Of a DNA stretch of 64,000 bases, positions 22,575 through 34,711 are shown piece after piece; the stretch's first letter is position 1; each line of letters opens with the position of its first letter. This DNA comes from Chrysogorgia sp. JL179-B06 (taxonomy: Eukaryota > Cnidaria > Anthozoa > Scleralcyonacea > Chrysogorgiidae), in contig JAYKKM010000080.1 in assembly GCA_035772405.1 (NCBI GenBank), positions 2,965,501 to 3,029,500 on the forward strand, read 5' to 3'. Under the pieces are notes generated by a model, which had not been told where the DNA came from, made no database searches, and saw only the letters and a program-made list of their open reading frames with translations. Made by a program: the position numbers and the translations under genes.

Positions 22575-24355
22575 ACTTCTCCCATGTAAACACTCATTAG
22601 CTGGGTTGGCACACTTAAAAGGGGAGTCAAAATAAAAGTGGAGTCAAAATAAAAGTGGAGTCATTAAAATAAAAGTGGAGTCATTAAAATAAAAGTGGAG
22701 TTCATATGAAAGATCATGCTGGCTTTAGTTTATTTCCAAAGTTTTAGCATTCAAATCAATTATATAAGTTAAGATATTGCAACTTATGACATCCATATTT
22801 ATTTCTCAAATACACGTATCATGACACTGCAGAGTGGTTTTATTTCATAATACGCATAAGAAGCTCCTCTACTTTCCTATATGCATGAGGAACTAAAATA
22901 GTTTATTGTGACTAATTATCTTCCACAGAGCACTGATCGATACAATTTGGCTATGTGATCGCCATCAAAACAACTTCACTGCTGATAAAGAAGCACTCAT
23001 GAATGACCTCATATATATTTGAAATTTCTTACAGATATTTGCATCAAAAAATTTTAGTCATATCTTCGTATCATAATGACATTAAAGTGGTACTACAATC
23101 AAATTTTTCCCTATCGATATTTTTACGTATTTATAACGCAGAGCTGCTAAATATTACTCGGTGAAAACCGTTTTGCGATTCAACGATTGCAAGTTTTATC
23201 TTTCTGACTCCGAATCTTGAGTTATTACGTCCGCCATTAATCGACAATGTTCCTGACCAGCGTAACAAAGTGACCTAAAATTCTCAATGCGAAGACTCCA
23301 CATGGCTAATTCTTCAAGTAAGTATACTGTTCAAGGTTGTTTTTTCAAATTCTTCATCTGAAAATTAAGGCTGGACATTTCATCTACTTCTCGAAGAAAA
23401 CAATAACCTCGACTGAAATTCAGGCGTAGCATTGAGAATCTGACGTCACAAACAATATTACCTTTTGAAATTGCGGGCTTGCTTGGAACTTCTCCCATGT
23501 AAACACTCATTAGCTGGGTTGGCACACTTAAAAGGGGAGTCAAAATAAAAGTGGAGTCAAAATAAAAGTGGAGTCATTAAAATAAAAGTGGAGTTCATAT
23601 GAAAGATCATGCTGGCTTTAGTTTATTTCCAAAGTTTTAGCATTCAAATCAATCATATAAGTTAAGATATTGCAACTTTGACACCATGTTTATTTCTCAA
23701 ATACACGTATCATGACACTGCAGAGTGGTTTTATTTCATAATACGCATAAGAAGCTCCTCTACTTTCCTATATGCATGAGGAACTAAAATAGTTTATTGT
23801 GACTAATTATCTTCCACAGAGCACTGATCGATACAATTTGGCTATGTGATCGCCATCAAAACAACTTCACTGCTGATAAAGAAGCACTCAATGACCTCAT
23901 ATATATTTGAAATTTCTTACAGATATTTGCATCAAAAAATTTTAGTCATATCTTCGTATCATAATGACATTAAAGTGGTACTACAATCAAATTTTCACCT
24001 ATCGATATTTTTACGTATTTATAACGCAGAGCTGCTAAATATTACTCGGTGAAAACCGTTTTGCGATTCAACGATTGCAAGTCTGAATCTTGAGTTGTTA
24101 CGTCCGCCATTAATCGACAATGTTCCTGACCAGCGTAACAAAGTGACCTAAAATTCTCAATGCGAAGACTCCACATGGCTAATTATTCAAGTAAGTACTG
24201 TTCAAGGTTGTTTTTTCAAATTCTTCATCTGAAAGGCTGGACATTTCATCTACTTCTCGAAGAAAACAATAACCTCGACTGAAATTCAGGCGTAGCATTG
24301 AGAATCTGACGTCACAAACAATATTACCTTTTGAAATTGCGGGCTTACTTGGAAC
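22575..24355 (+). repeat. Tandem direct duplication, unit about 0.9 kb
   Basis: 22575-23487 and 23488-24355 are near-identical head-to-tail copies starting ACTTCTCCCATGTAAACACT. The second copy has small deletions. Near each start is a 20-22-bp tandem repeat (AAAATAAAAGTGGAGTCATT): four copies in unit 1, three in unit 2. No coding content. It lies in intron 1 of the adiponectin-receptor gene. Confidence 0.9.
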
Positions 24356-24475
24356 ACATTCTTAGTAATGGTAATGCTAAATAGTAGTAATCTCAGAGCT
24401 CAAAATACTTACTTCAAAATACCATTTTTTAGTTGTTTTTTTACATCGAATTTTTATTGTAGTGCCACTTTAAAG
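23968..24475. mobile_element. MITE with TTAAAGTGG...ACTACAAT ends
   Basis: ATTAAAGTGGTACTACAATC near 23968 is inverted as ATTGTAGTGCCACTTTAAAG near 24460-24478. The left end is also present in the first tandem unit (near 23082) but without a right end, so the tandem-duplication junction cuts this element. Confidence 0.55.
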
Positions 24476-25279
24476 TAGTCACTAAGACGAAAAAATCGTC
24501 TACCAATTTTGATCTTAGTTTATCGTAATTACGAAATGAGGAAGAAAGGCGTTCTCGGTTTCTCAATATCTTATCCCGTTCTCGAGATATTTAGGTTTTT
24601 GACATATGCAAATTAGACAGTTATGACGTCATTTTCTCACATAGACGTAAATAAAATACACAAAATGAGGATTATCTCTGCAAATAATAGGTAGAAAGTT
24701 TTCAAACTTTGGACATTTGTGGTAAGGTGGAATGTACACTCTACTGTACATATTATATAGTTGCCATGGAGATCGTTTGAAAATAAGCGTCTTTCGCCTA
24801 ATAAAATTAAATCGTAATTTTTGTCACTTTTTTAAAAGAATAAGGTGATTTAAACCTCCGAAGTACAATATTTACGTGTCTACAAATATTCGTGTGTATG
24901 CATTACAATAAATGTTGTTTGATAAAGAAGAAATAAACACTTTTTGTTTTATAAATGACAGGTGCCTATTTCCAAACGATCTTCGTGGCAACAATATAAT
25001 TTGTGCAGTACGGTGCACATTTCACCTTACTACAGATGTGTAAAGTTTGAAAACTTTCTACCTATTATTTGCAGAGATATTCCTCATTTTGTGAATTTTA
25101 TTTTAGTCTATGTGAGAAAATGACGTCATACACTATCTAATTTGCATATGTCAAAACCTAAATATCTCGAGAACGGGATAAGATATTGAGGAACCGATAA
25201 CGCCTTCTTCATTTTGTTAATATAATTTACTAAGATCAAAATTGGATAGACGATTTTTTTCGTCTTAATGGCACTTTAA
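24471..25279. mobile_element. Fold-back element, arms about 300 bp
   Basis: 24471-24775 and 24958-25279 are long inverted copies sharing AAGACGAAAAAA, TTTTGATCTTAG, TATCTCGAGAACGGGATAAG (or its complement) and AGGTAGAAAGTTTTCAAACT. The spacer is about 180 bp. No ORF. The stretch 25280-26312 is unremarkable AT-rich intron. Confidence 0.85.
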
Positions 25280-26312
25280 CTATATATTGTGAGTTTTGCA
25301 TGTGTCAGATTCCTTTGATGTTTTTGTTGTCAAATTATCCTGCAGGCATACATGAGTCAAAAACCACCCTGCTTATACATGAGTACCAAGCTGGTATAAG
25401 CAGGGTGTTGCATTGCATTCCAATATCTTGTTCTTGGATAAAAATCAAGTTTTCCATTATTTCGAGTTTCCATGGTGTAGTGAAACTAAGTCCAAAACAT
25501 GCTGTTTCTATTCATAAGCTGATGTTTTCATAGTATTGCCATCAATCATCCTCTTCAATTGTGTTAAACATACTAGTACATTGTACATAGTCCATAAATA
25601 ACTTTGACCTATTTTGAGGATTAACTCTTTGTTATCTATGAATATAATGCATGTATTAATGAGTGAGCCTTGTGGCCCTAAATGTGGCTTGTCAACTGAG
25701 GTCTCATATAGGAAGCACTAAATATGTACAATACCCTGATATGAACACTTAAAGTGACCTGGTATGGTTAGTATTAGGCTATTATAAGAGTTAGATTTCA
25801 CTGTTTATTGCACTATTTTAATATTTCATTGTCATTCAGCCTTTGCAGATGAGTTGTTTGAAAATTTTCGCATTGGCATCACAACATGAACTGATGTACA
25901 ATAATTTAGTACTGAATCCAAATGTGATATGGCATATACTTGCATTACAAGTCAATTTTTAATTAAATGATTATCAAGATAATTTTTTCAATTGATATTA
26001 AGACCATTATAGTGTTTTTAACCAGTCCATTCTTGTTTTCAATGTTACTGCAGGTATCAAATCCTTCATTTTCTTATATAATTCCACTGTTTCTCTCATA
26101 AAATTCTTCAATATGCTAAAAGTTTTTTACTAAAAAATGTAAAAATAAAAACGTGAAGTTTTCAACCGAAACCATTGTGCTTTCAACCGCGAAACTGTGA
26201 ACAACCAAAACAATTGTTTGGTTGTATTCAATATTGTATTAATTCAGTGAACAGTGATAATAAATTCAGAGTAGAACAGCGATAATAATTCAGTGAACAG
26301 TGGTTAGACACC

Positions 26313-27070
26313 AAAGTTAGACGAACACTTTATCTAGCTTTGGTAAAGTCGCAGCTGTGCTACGCAACTGAGGTTTGGTCACCTTCAAACGCAAAGTTGC
26401 AGATTCTCTTAGAACGAGTACAGAGACGGGCAACTCGATGGATTCTAAGAACTAAAGTTGGTGAGCTGTCATATGAAGACAGGCTGAAATCTCTAAACCT
26501 ATTGCCACTAACTTATGATCGAGAAATCAGAGATCTTGTGTTGGTTTATAAATGTATTTTTGGTTATACAGATTTAAACATTAATCAACTTTTAACCTTC
26601 GTAAAGCACAACCGATCTCGCTCACAGAATCCAACCCTAATGCTAAAACACTCCTGTTATAAAACATCCACCTTTCAGGCATCGTTTTTTAATAGAATAG
26701 TAAAGCCTTGGAACTATATATGTAAAATAGCCTCTCCAGAAAAGTTTGCCAGTCTAAGTATTTTTAAAAGCATACACCGCCTTGGTGAACAGTACTTTTA
26801 CTGTAGATATGACATGTACTTGGTCGCTCATAAGAGACTGCCCTTGTCACCGTACTTAAGTCCTAAGTTATATATGTATATATTCTGTATAGTCAATAAG
26901 TTTGTTTTCACTAGTTTAGTTTAGGGGTGGCGCCCTGCATGGACCTCGTTGTCCCGTTTGCGCTAGCCCCATTGGACGTATACCCTGTAATTTTCTTTGT
27001 CTGTATAATAATATGTAACCTTTTATATGTATGTCCAATAAAGCTGATTAAAAAAAAAAGAAGAAAAGAA
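26313..27070 (+). mobile_element. 5'-truncated L2/CR1-like LINE in intron 1
   Basis: The element begins at VRRTLYLALVKSQLCYATEV, the C-terminal region after the RT, and continues LLERVQRRATRWIL, LKSLNLLPLTYDREIRD and HSCYKTSTFQASFFNR to a stop at 26922. A short 3' UTR with AATAAAGCTGATT leads to an A-rich tail. The retained part is an intact frame. It is in the sense orientation of the host gene. Confidence 0.85.
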
Positions 27071-27309
27071 AAAAAAGTTCACTGAAATATTTTAGTTTCT
27101 CAAACTTTACTTTTGTGATGCACCATACTGTACTGTAGGAATATTTTAGCATATATAGCTTACCTTTATTATATAGATGGCATCATGGCAGTGTTTTACT
27201 AAGAAATATGCAGTGACATATTTTCCATATCCTCACTAGTGAAGATATTGATCACGTGATTAAACATTTTCCCGCGTTTTGCATTGAATCTATATATAAT
27301 AAAAATAAA

Positions 27310-27460
27310 TTACAAGGTGGCTTGAAGATATGAATTTTATCTTCTCGTGGTAAAAACAATATTTTACTCATTCGCTATGCTCATTCGTAAAATATTGTTT
27401 TCACCACTCGAAGATAAAATTCATATCTTCGCACCTGCACCATGTAATATCCTAGTCATT
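27310..27460. repeat. Hairpin, arms about 60 bp
   Basis: AAGATATGAATTTTATCTTC and GAAGATAAAATTCATATCTT are the core of two inverted arms around GCTATGC. It lies just upstream of exon 2 in intron 1. Confidence 0.85.
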
Positions 27461-27652
27461 AATTAACATCAAATTGCAGCAAAATAAAAAAAAAACAATT
27501 ATTATTAACATATATTTTAATAATTGTACCCTGAATGTAGAATTGTGTTGTGTATTGCAGTTTTTATAGTGATTTGAAAATTAGTTTCTGGTGAAAAAGT
27601 AAAGTACAGTATAGTTATTATAGTGATTAAAATTGTTGTAATTCTCATTTAG

Positions 27653-28137
27653 GCTTTGATTGGCAGGGGAGAAGAAAACTTGCAAGTTATGTTCCAAACT
27701 GTAAAAGAACGTATCCATGTGAAGGAAGCTGCTGAGCAAGCCGAATGTTTAGCTCGTCAAGTAATTGAGGCCGGCAAGCGAGGCTGGAGGGTAGTATCAC
27801 ATTTGGAACTTCCTGAATGGCTCCGGGACAACGATTTCATTCATCATGGTCATCGACCTCCATTGAAATCAGTCCAACTCTGCTTTAAAAGTATATTTCA
27901 AATTCACACTGAAACTGGGAATATCTGGACACATCTCCTTGGCTTTGTTGCTTTTGCTTGTGTTGCCATGTACTTTTTCCTAAAACCTGTGACATTGTCA
28001 AGTCCTTTCCCTGGAGACGTGAAGGAAAAGATTGTGTTTGGTTCATTTTTTGCCGGAGCTTTGTTTTGCTTGGCCTTTTCAACATTGTATCACACAATGG
28101 ACTGTCATTCTGATAAAGTTTCCAATATTTTTAGCAG
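27653..28137 (+). CDS. AdipoR: Adiponectin-receptor gene, exon 2 (core domain, TM1-TM2)
   Basis: The exon is bounded by acceptor TCATTTAG at 27652 and donor AG|GTAAGC at 28137, ending in phase 2. It encodes ALIGRGEENLQVM through SNIFS. It has the hallmark block of adiponectin receptors: WLRDNDFIHHGHRPP, then CFKSIFQIHTETGNIWTHLL leading into TM1 (GFVAFACVAMYFFL). TM2 follows (VFGSFFAGALFCLAFSTLYH) with the first zinc-site histidine in LYHTMDCHSDK. In known receptors three histidines and an aspartate hold a zinc ion and support ceramidase activity; the other two histidines belong to the last exon, not found here. Membrane topology is inverted relative to GPCRs (cytoplasmic N-terminus). Clear PAQR family, AdipoR branch. 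Confidence 0.93.
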
Positions 28138-28332
28138 GTAAGCTGGGACATATCTTTGAGATAATGTACATGTACGTGTGTATAATAGTACGTGGGGTAT
28201 GTTCTGTTTGTTATAATAAATATATGAAAGCTGCTATAAGTATAGGTAATGAAAAGGAGAAATAAGAGAACTTCAATGTGTCGAAAAATACTAAAGTATA
28301 CAGTAAGAGTACTTACAAATACATGTATATGT

Positions 28333-28422
28333 AATTCATGGACGATGTTTCAAACGATGTGTCCTTTTTCACGTCCATTTGACTTGAAGTACTGTACACA
28401 TCGTCCGAAACGTCGTCCATGA
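28333..28422. repeat. Short fold-back
   Basis: ATTCATGGACGATGTTTC and GAAACGTCGTCCATGAAT are inverted, with further pairing inward (ACGATGTGT / ACACATCGT). It lies in intron 2. Confidence 0.75.
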
Positions 28423-28749
28423 ATATATATATATATTTTTTTTGTATCGTGAGCGGGCGGAATCCTAGCCTTTCCTGCAACCTGATTGGCTGCAGCAGCG
28501 GGCGGAATTTTACGATATTTTGACCACGGTCACGGAATCCTAAATACTAAAAATGTTTATCGTGATTTTTGCTTCATTATTAACTGGAAAATGGAAAACT
28601 ATTAAATTTGATTCAACTAAGCTGGAAACAACTATATATTATACAAAAAAATTTTTTGGTTTGTTTTTCTTTCCTTATCCAAATAATGCAGTTTTACCGA
28701 ATTAAAGTAACTCAATTAAGTCTTTTACCTTGTATAATAAAAAATAATA

Positions 28750-29056
28750 AAATGTTATTTACCGTTTTTGGTTGGTCCAGATGGAGAAATATTTGCTCTC
28801 GGTCTCAAAAACCTCCCTCGACCTGCAGCCTCCGGGCTTTTTGAGATCTCGGGCCGTTTTTGAGACCTCGGGCAAATATTTCTCTATCCGGACCTCCCAG
28901 CCGGTAAATAACATATATATATTATTTACCGGCTGGGAGGTCCGTATAGACAAATACTTCCTGAGGTCTCAAAAACAACCGTAGGCCGATTCCGAAGGAC
29001 GCTTTTGAGACCGAGGGAAATATTTCTCTATACGGACTGATCAAAACGGTAAATAA
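28750..29056. mobile_element. Compound fold-back element in intron 2
   Basis: TTATTTACCG ends face each other, and the unit GAAATATTT...GGTCTCAAAAAC recurs in both orientations four times. The centre is an (AT)-rich palindrome flanked by CCGGCTGGGAGGTCCG on one side and its complement on the other. Confidence 0.75.
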
Positions 29057-29064
29057 TTTATTAA

Positions 29065-29445
29065 AGAAGAGCATAATGAACCCTCGATTATGCTAAAAAA
29101 ATTGCCTATTATGCTATTCTCAGATGCTCCTGACTTTATCCTATTATGCCCAAATTTTTTCCCTATTATGCCCATAATTTTGCCCAGAATTTAAATCGCC
29201 ATTACCGGTACTCATTGGTCCAAAATATTCTACATTGTACCACGTATTTTCCGAAAGTAACACGTGTACGCTACGCCACTGGCCCGCAGACGGTTGGCGC
29301 ATATGCTTATTACGTAATTACGTTGGCAAAATGACGTCATACCGAAACTTTTGCCTATTATGCTCGCTTTTTGCCTATTATGCTCGGTTTCAAAAAGGTT
29401 CCCTATTATGCTAAAAGAAATGCCGGCATAATGTGCGTGTCCCTA
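29065..29445. repeat. Interspersed CCTATTATGC repeats
   Basis: About eight copies of (C)CCTATTATGC, plus the inverted GCATAAT at both outer ends, occur in 380 bp. This is the structure of a MITE with subterminal repeats. The rest of 29446-30580 has no gene that I recognise. Confidence 0.7.
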
Positions 29446-30582
29446 ACCCTCGATCCTCCCCAGCGAATAAAAAACTCAGCTAGTGACAGAAGAAGCATGT
29501 TTATTTCAAAAGAGACAAAACTGTGCACTTTCACAATCACAGTATTTATTGACAAAAAACCCTCTTCACACTCAATTCCAAAAAGCACAGTGTCGCAGTC
29601 TCGTCTCACAAAAGGTCTCAAGCTATTTCAATTTCTTTACACAGAACACCTATCTCAAGTACTAATTAATGTTCATTTCTGATTGGCTTTCACTAATATA
29701 TCCCATCGCATCCCTAAACGTCCCAAACTTAATCAAATCAACACAGCCCCCCACCCATAGTTTCCGACAAAACAAAAATCGATAACATATTTTTGGCATC
29801 TAACGTAATTGTTTCACAAAAACAACGACAAGTTCTTCACAAAATGCTCGGATATTACAACGAAAGGAAAAAGAGATGCAATTCAGTCCATACCCGCGGT
29901 CCGTATACGCTCTCATACGGACCGCTCGTTAGTCAATCAGAAAGCGAGATTTGGTGGGATACGGACCGGGGGAAAATAAACGTAAGTACTCTATTTACTA
30001 CCACTACCCCCACCTCTAGAGTTTCTTTTCCCCATCCTTGGTCCCCAGTTTGTATTTGTAGTCTCTCTTGATAAGGTTTTGAACGTATTCTTGGCCAATA
30101 TTTACTTTATTTCAATTCTGAAAACATATTTTGAATTACCGAGTCTAAATACATAACACACGCACCTATTATATTACGAGAACGTGCATACCCTTGATAA
30201 AAACGGTTTATGTACTTAGAAATTAGTCGTAACTTTGAACGTTATCTCGATCAATATTTAGCCGTTTTCATTAGTCTGAAAACAGATTTGGAATTAGCGA
30301 GTCTAAATACATAACACACGTACCTATTATATTACGCAAACGTGTATACCCTTCGTAAAAACCTCTTTATGTAGTTCGTTAGATCACCACTCGCCAATGT
30401 CGGCTAGCGTTTCTGCCAAAATATTGTCCGATTCAATTCAAACGAATCACCCAAAACGACTGTGCAATAAGGAGTTGGTCCTACTATGCTCCGCTTAAAT
30501 ATATAAATATATATACAAACTATTCTGGGAAATGGATTCTTGCCCCGGCGATATCGCTTGCGAGGGGATTATATGGACAATA

Positions 30583-30731
30583 TAATGTGCGGACAAACAA
30601 ACCAAATTTGACTCTCAAATGATTGCAAACGAGCTGCAGTGTATTTTCTTTTGTTATGGCCGCAATAATTATGGGTAAATGCGGACAAACATGGGTACTA
30701 ACGTCATCTCGATTCTCGACAAAGTGCTATT
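30583..30731 (+). repeat. Dispersed repeat GCGGACAAACAAACC, copy 2
   Basis: Same family and strand as 19747-19870 and 36009-36155. Confidence 0.75.
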
Positions 30732-30751
30732 ATAATGAGTTATGTAAACGT

Positions 30752-31062
30752 GTTGTGCTGCGTAGGTATGTAGAAATCCAAAGCGAATACTCGTTAGAAA
30801 CGTTGGTGTACTGCTGAAATACAGTAGTGTGTAGTGTTTACGTTTCGAGCGAAGACCCTTCACGTATTTTCGCTCTCTTAAGCTAGATTTCGATTAAGCG
30901 AATATAGTCGCGCGAATGACTTTTCTATTGTACAAATTGAATGGTTTTCTACTTTGTTGCACAGGAGCGCTCGTAAAACAAAATGAGAAAGTCGTTCGCG
31001 CGACTATATTCGCTTAATCGAAATCCAGCTTGACGAAGTGCTTTCGCTCGAAAGTTTTAACT
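30752..31062. mobile_element. Penelope-terminus-like repeat with hairpin
   Basis: TTGTGCTGCGTAGG is followed by GTTTCGAGCGAAGACCCTTC, then a hairpin (30887-31033) whose arms share TTTCGATTAAGCGAATATAG and its complement, then TTGACGAAGTGCTTTCGCTC GAAA. The last string resembles a degenerate type-I hammerhead core. Confidence 0.5.
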
Positions 31063-31219
31063 TGAAAAATTGATGATAAGACCCAAATTTCCTATACAAG
31101 GCTGTAGCAACGCGGAGGCGAGCTGGGGGGAGCAGACCCCAATAATTCTTGAAATAAGAATTGAAAAACGCTTACAATAATTTGAGAGATCAATCATGAA
31201 GACATTCCGTCTTCATGAT

Positions 31220-31565
31220 TGATCTCTCATCTGTGTTTCTCTCATCTTGGAGAGAATCTTTGCAATGGTTTGGCGGGTTTATAGGTCTCGGTAAACTTTT
31301 CCAACTGCGGTTCATTGCCAATAAAATGAAAGTCCGAAATCGCTTCAATTCGCTTGCATGCCTTGCAACGACTATATCTTGTCATGTTGATGTTTCGTTT
31401 TGTTCATGTTGATGTTTCGGTTATGCGAGTTCTTCCTTTAATCTCTCATCTGTGTTTCTCTCATCCAGTTATCCTGGAGAGAATTTTTGCATTAGTTTGC
31501 GGGTTTACAGGTCTCGTAAATGCTTTTCCGACTGCGATTCTTCGAAATCGCTTTAATACGCCCAC
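31220..31565 (+). repeat. Direct duplication, about 100 bp each
   Basis: 31220-31320 and 31439-31540 share ATCTCTCATCTGTGTTTCTC and GGAGAGAAT with diverged intervening bases. No coding signal. From 31566 to 32023 nothing is recognised. Confidence 0.6.
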
Positions 31566-32023
31566 GCAAAATTGCGCAATAATTAATCTCTCGACGGGAA
31601 AACGACGAACACAGAAATGAAGGCGAATTTAATTCTCGTGCTAACACAGTAGCCCGAGTAATTAAACTATCTTTTAAAACTGATAAAAATGACTAGTCTT
31701 TTAGGGTTTCCTGTAAAGTCCGTATCCCTTTTTTAGCTGCGTCGCTAATTTTTGAAAATTCATTTTCCGGAAAATTCCTCGTAGAAATAGCTGAAAATGC
31801 GAATCTAGAGCTAGATAATGCTTGCTAGATCTCAATATATGCGATTTTTGTTAGTGACGATTTTGAGCATGCACTACGTATGTTCAGCGGTGTATGATGT
31901 AGTACTGCTCACTTTCTGCTCGCAGCATTACCCTTACAATTTGTAACTTCTAGTTTTGGCATTTTTTCAGGCACTAATTCAATTATTTCCTTTATAAATT
32001 AATTTCACTTTGTTTTATTCTAG

Positions 32024-32211
32024 ACTGGATTACACTGGAATAGCTCTTTTAATTATTGGTTCATTCATCCCTTGTTTATATTATGGATTCTATTGCTACC
32101 AGAAAATCAAAATTGCTTACATTACTTTGGTTTGTGTCCTGGGTTTGTGCTGTATTTTCATTTCTTTGTGGGATAATTTTAATACACCAAAGTACAGAGT
32201 TCTTAGAGCAG
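32024..32211 (+). CDS. AdipoR: Adiponectin-receptor gene, exon 3 (TM3-TM4)
   Basis: The exon lies between acceptor TTATTCTAG (32023) and donor GCAG|GTATTT (32211). It joins exon 2 in phase 2 to give FSRLDYTGIALL, exactly the PAQR order. TM3 reads GIALLIIGSFIPCLYYGFYC and TM4 reads ITLVCVLGLCCIFISLW, followed by NFNTPKYRVLRA, matching the conserved loop before TM5. The exon ends in phase 1. No stops or shifts. Intron 2 upstream is 3,886 bp and intron 3 downstream is 4,144 bp. Confidence 0.92.
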
Positions 32212-32351
32212 GTATTTTATAGTTCCGTAAATTACAATAATTATATTTGTACTGCATGACCACGCCACAGAATAACTATAACCACTCTGTTATTATATGA
32301 CGAAACCCGGGTAACTTGGGCTTGGATGAAAAACGGGCAGAATGGGCACGA

Positions 32352-32432
32352 GCTGGGAGGGCACGCTGGCCGAGTGGACGACGGGTGAAAATGACCGCGC
32401 GTCTTCCACGTCCACGCGCTCTACCGCCCGTG
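32352..32432. other. Possible tRNA-derived sequence
   Basis: GGCACGCTGGCCGAGTGG resembles the 5' part of a class-II tRNA, and GAGCACGG closes a partial acceptor stem from the other side. No convincing box B or anticodon arm. It may be a decayed tRNA or SINE head; weak. Confidence 0.2.
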
Positions 32433-32961
32433 CTCAATCAGTTATATATATATTATATATAAAAACTCGTAGTTTAAAGGACATTGGCAACATAAATCAC
32501 AATAAATCACAATTTTTGACTTTCTGATTAATTAACAAACAGGCTTACGAAGGTAATTCAAGTAAACAAAACACAGCACTAATTTCGACCAAAGACAATC
32601 CTGTCATTCGCCATCTTGTTGTAGTACTTTGCCTAATTAACTGGGAAGTTGATGACGTCACACCCAGGGTAAACTTGATGATACTACCTTGTTGGTAGCC
32701 GAGTTTCCGCGGAACGCTTTTTAAAATGTTGTGGTTCAAGTGAAAAAGGAAGACATTCACAAAAATCGAGTTTCAAACTTATATAGACATCAGGATGGCT
32801 AGTTAAAAATTTCGCTTTATCCTACCACCCCCCCCCCCCCCACTCCCGATTAAGAGCGTTGTGACGTCACACGCATATCGAAAATACATCCAAGATAGCA
32901 ACTTTGACAGTGCAATTAATACGCTTTACGTGAATTTTTACAACTTCAAACTACTATATTC

Positions 32962-33455
32962 CGGCTATTTAAAGTGCCCCTAACCTCAAAATTTTTTATT
33001 GTCTTATTTGGAAGAACTTTTAAATTGATAAAGTAACTTCTTTTGAAGATTTTCACTTCTTCGCTTTCTTTTTGAGATATATGAGTTTGTTTGATGTGCA
33101 AATATATGGAATTTAGTCGTCACACATGCATAATGAGTTATCAGAGAATGTTTATATATCTTTGCGTTCATGAAATAAAAACACTAAAGTGTGAACAACA
33201 CGTGTGTGCGTTTCTCCCACAACACCAAACTTCTTGATTTTAAACGATTTCGTTCGAGAATGAAAGAGATATACACATTTCTCCAATAAGTCATTATGCA
33301 TGTGTGACGAAATTCCAGACATTTGCATATCAAACAAACTGATATATCTCAAAAAGAAAGCAAAGAAACGAAAATCTTCAAAAGAAGTTACTATATTATT
33401 TTAAAAGTTCTTCCAAACAAGACAATAAAACATTTTGAGGTTATGGGCACTACAT
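32962..33455. mobile_element. Fold-back MITE, arms about 200 bp
   Basis: AAAGTGCCCCTAACCTCAAA at left and TTTGAGGTTATGGGCACT at right are inverted ends, and the arms share TTGAAGATTTTC, CTTTCTTTTTGAGATATA and CACACATGCATAA (or complements). A C-run (32827-32841) lies just upstream. Confidence 0.85.
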
Positions 33456-33489
33456 TGATCGAAAAGGTGCTTATTTTTTATTGCCAATG

Positions 33490-34020
33490 TCCTTTAACTC
33501 TTTCCTGACGGGCGGAAAACATCCAAAATTTAACCACCTCTTTGTTCTATTGATATCTTTAGAAATAACCATAACTGTTGCGAAAGCTATACATTTCTGA
33601 AAGCCCAATAAACCGGCTGTTACCAATGCTTTTAAATTTCCCGAACAAGGCACATTACTGTATGTTAATACAAATTATCATAAATCAGGTTGAAAAACTT
33701 CCATTTTTCTAGAAAAGGCCATCTTGCACGCCCGCGTAGCATCATGAAAATTCAAAATGCCACTAATCGCAGAGTTGTTTATGAAATCAAATCAAACGTG
33801 GCATGTGAGTGGATCTCAGGTGCTTGTCGAGTTTCCATTTTTATTCTTGCGTCACCATGTGTCGAGTTTTTCGATTCGCGATTTCGTCAGTCTTATACGA
33901 GCGATTTTGACTGCGCCAGACAGCGAAGATTTAATGCCAATTCTGCAATCTGACTGCCTGGTTACGCTACTCGTTATTAAATGGTCGATAGAGTAACGTC
34001 AAATGACGGGATAAGGTTGA
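33490..34020 (-). mobile_element. MITE family CTCTTTCCTG, copy 1
   Basis: It shares long blocks with 44683-45095: AAATAACCATAACTGTTGCG, AAAACTTCCATTTTTCTAGA, GGCATTTTGAATTTTC (one or the other strand). The left end is CTCTTTCCTGACGGGC. It is a non-coding element in intron 3. Confidence 0.75.
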
Positions 34021-34063
34021 ATTTTTCGGGGAGAACCATGCGTATGCCTGTTGCCTATAGTGC

Positions 34064-34380
34064 CAATAACGTGCCTATAACGTCTGGGGATTTAACATAA
34101 TTGTAATCTATGGATTCTCCTGAGATAAATTGTAATATATCTTGTCAGCTGAATAGACTTTTTGCTGTTAAAGTTGACGGAAATGACGTCAAATCGGGCA
34201 TCTGTAAAGAGGTTTTCGTATAGACAGATTCCCGATTGACGTCATTTCCGTCAACTTTAACAGCAAAAACGTGTACGAAGATGACATTTTCAGCTGACAA
34301 GATATATTACAATTTATCTCAGGATAATCTGGATAATTACAAATATGTTAAATCTCCACAGACGTTATAGGCACTTTAAT
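34064..34380. mobile_element. Fold-back MITE, arms about 140 bp
   Basis: GTGCCTATAACGTCTGGGGA and its complement-like TCCACAGACGTTATAGGCAC bound it. Arms share GTTGACGGAAATGACGTCA and CTTGTCAGCTGAA. It is the same family as 37842-38160. Confidence 0.85.
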
Positions 34381-34711
34381 AATATTGAAGAAAACATAAG
34401 TTAGTTTCTAGTATGTCCTGAGACTATAGTAATCATTTCATAGATGGTAGTCAATTTATTCCGGGCGTTCTGTGACCCCCTCCCTGAAGCAATCGTCTTC
34501 TACACGATCTTTTTTAGTATCCATGAGAAGTGGGACGAAATGAGAGATTGTACTGCTATCATAAGATCGGACATGCCTGTATGATGAAATACATCATAGA
34601 ACTTCAAACCCCAAAACAACTTAGATCCTAACCCCCGCCTAATGGGTTTTCTAAACCCCCGCCAAATTGTTTTCTAATACTAACCTTAATACTAATAAAA
34701 AATATCGTCCA

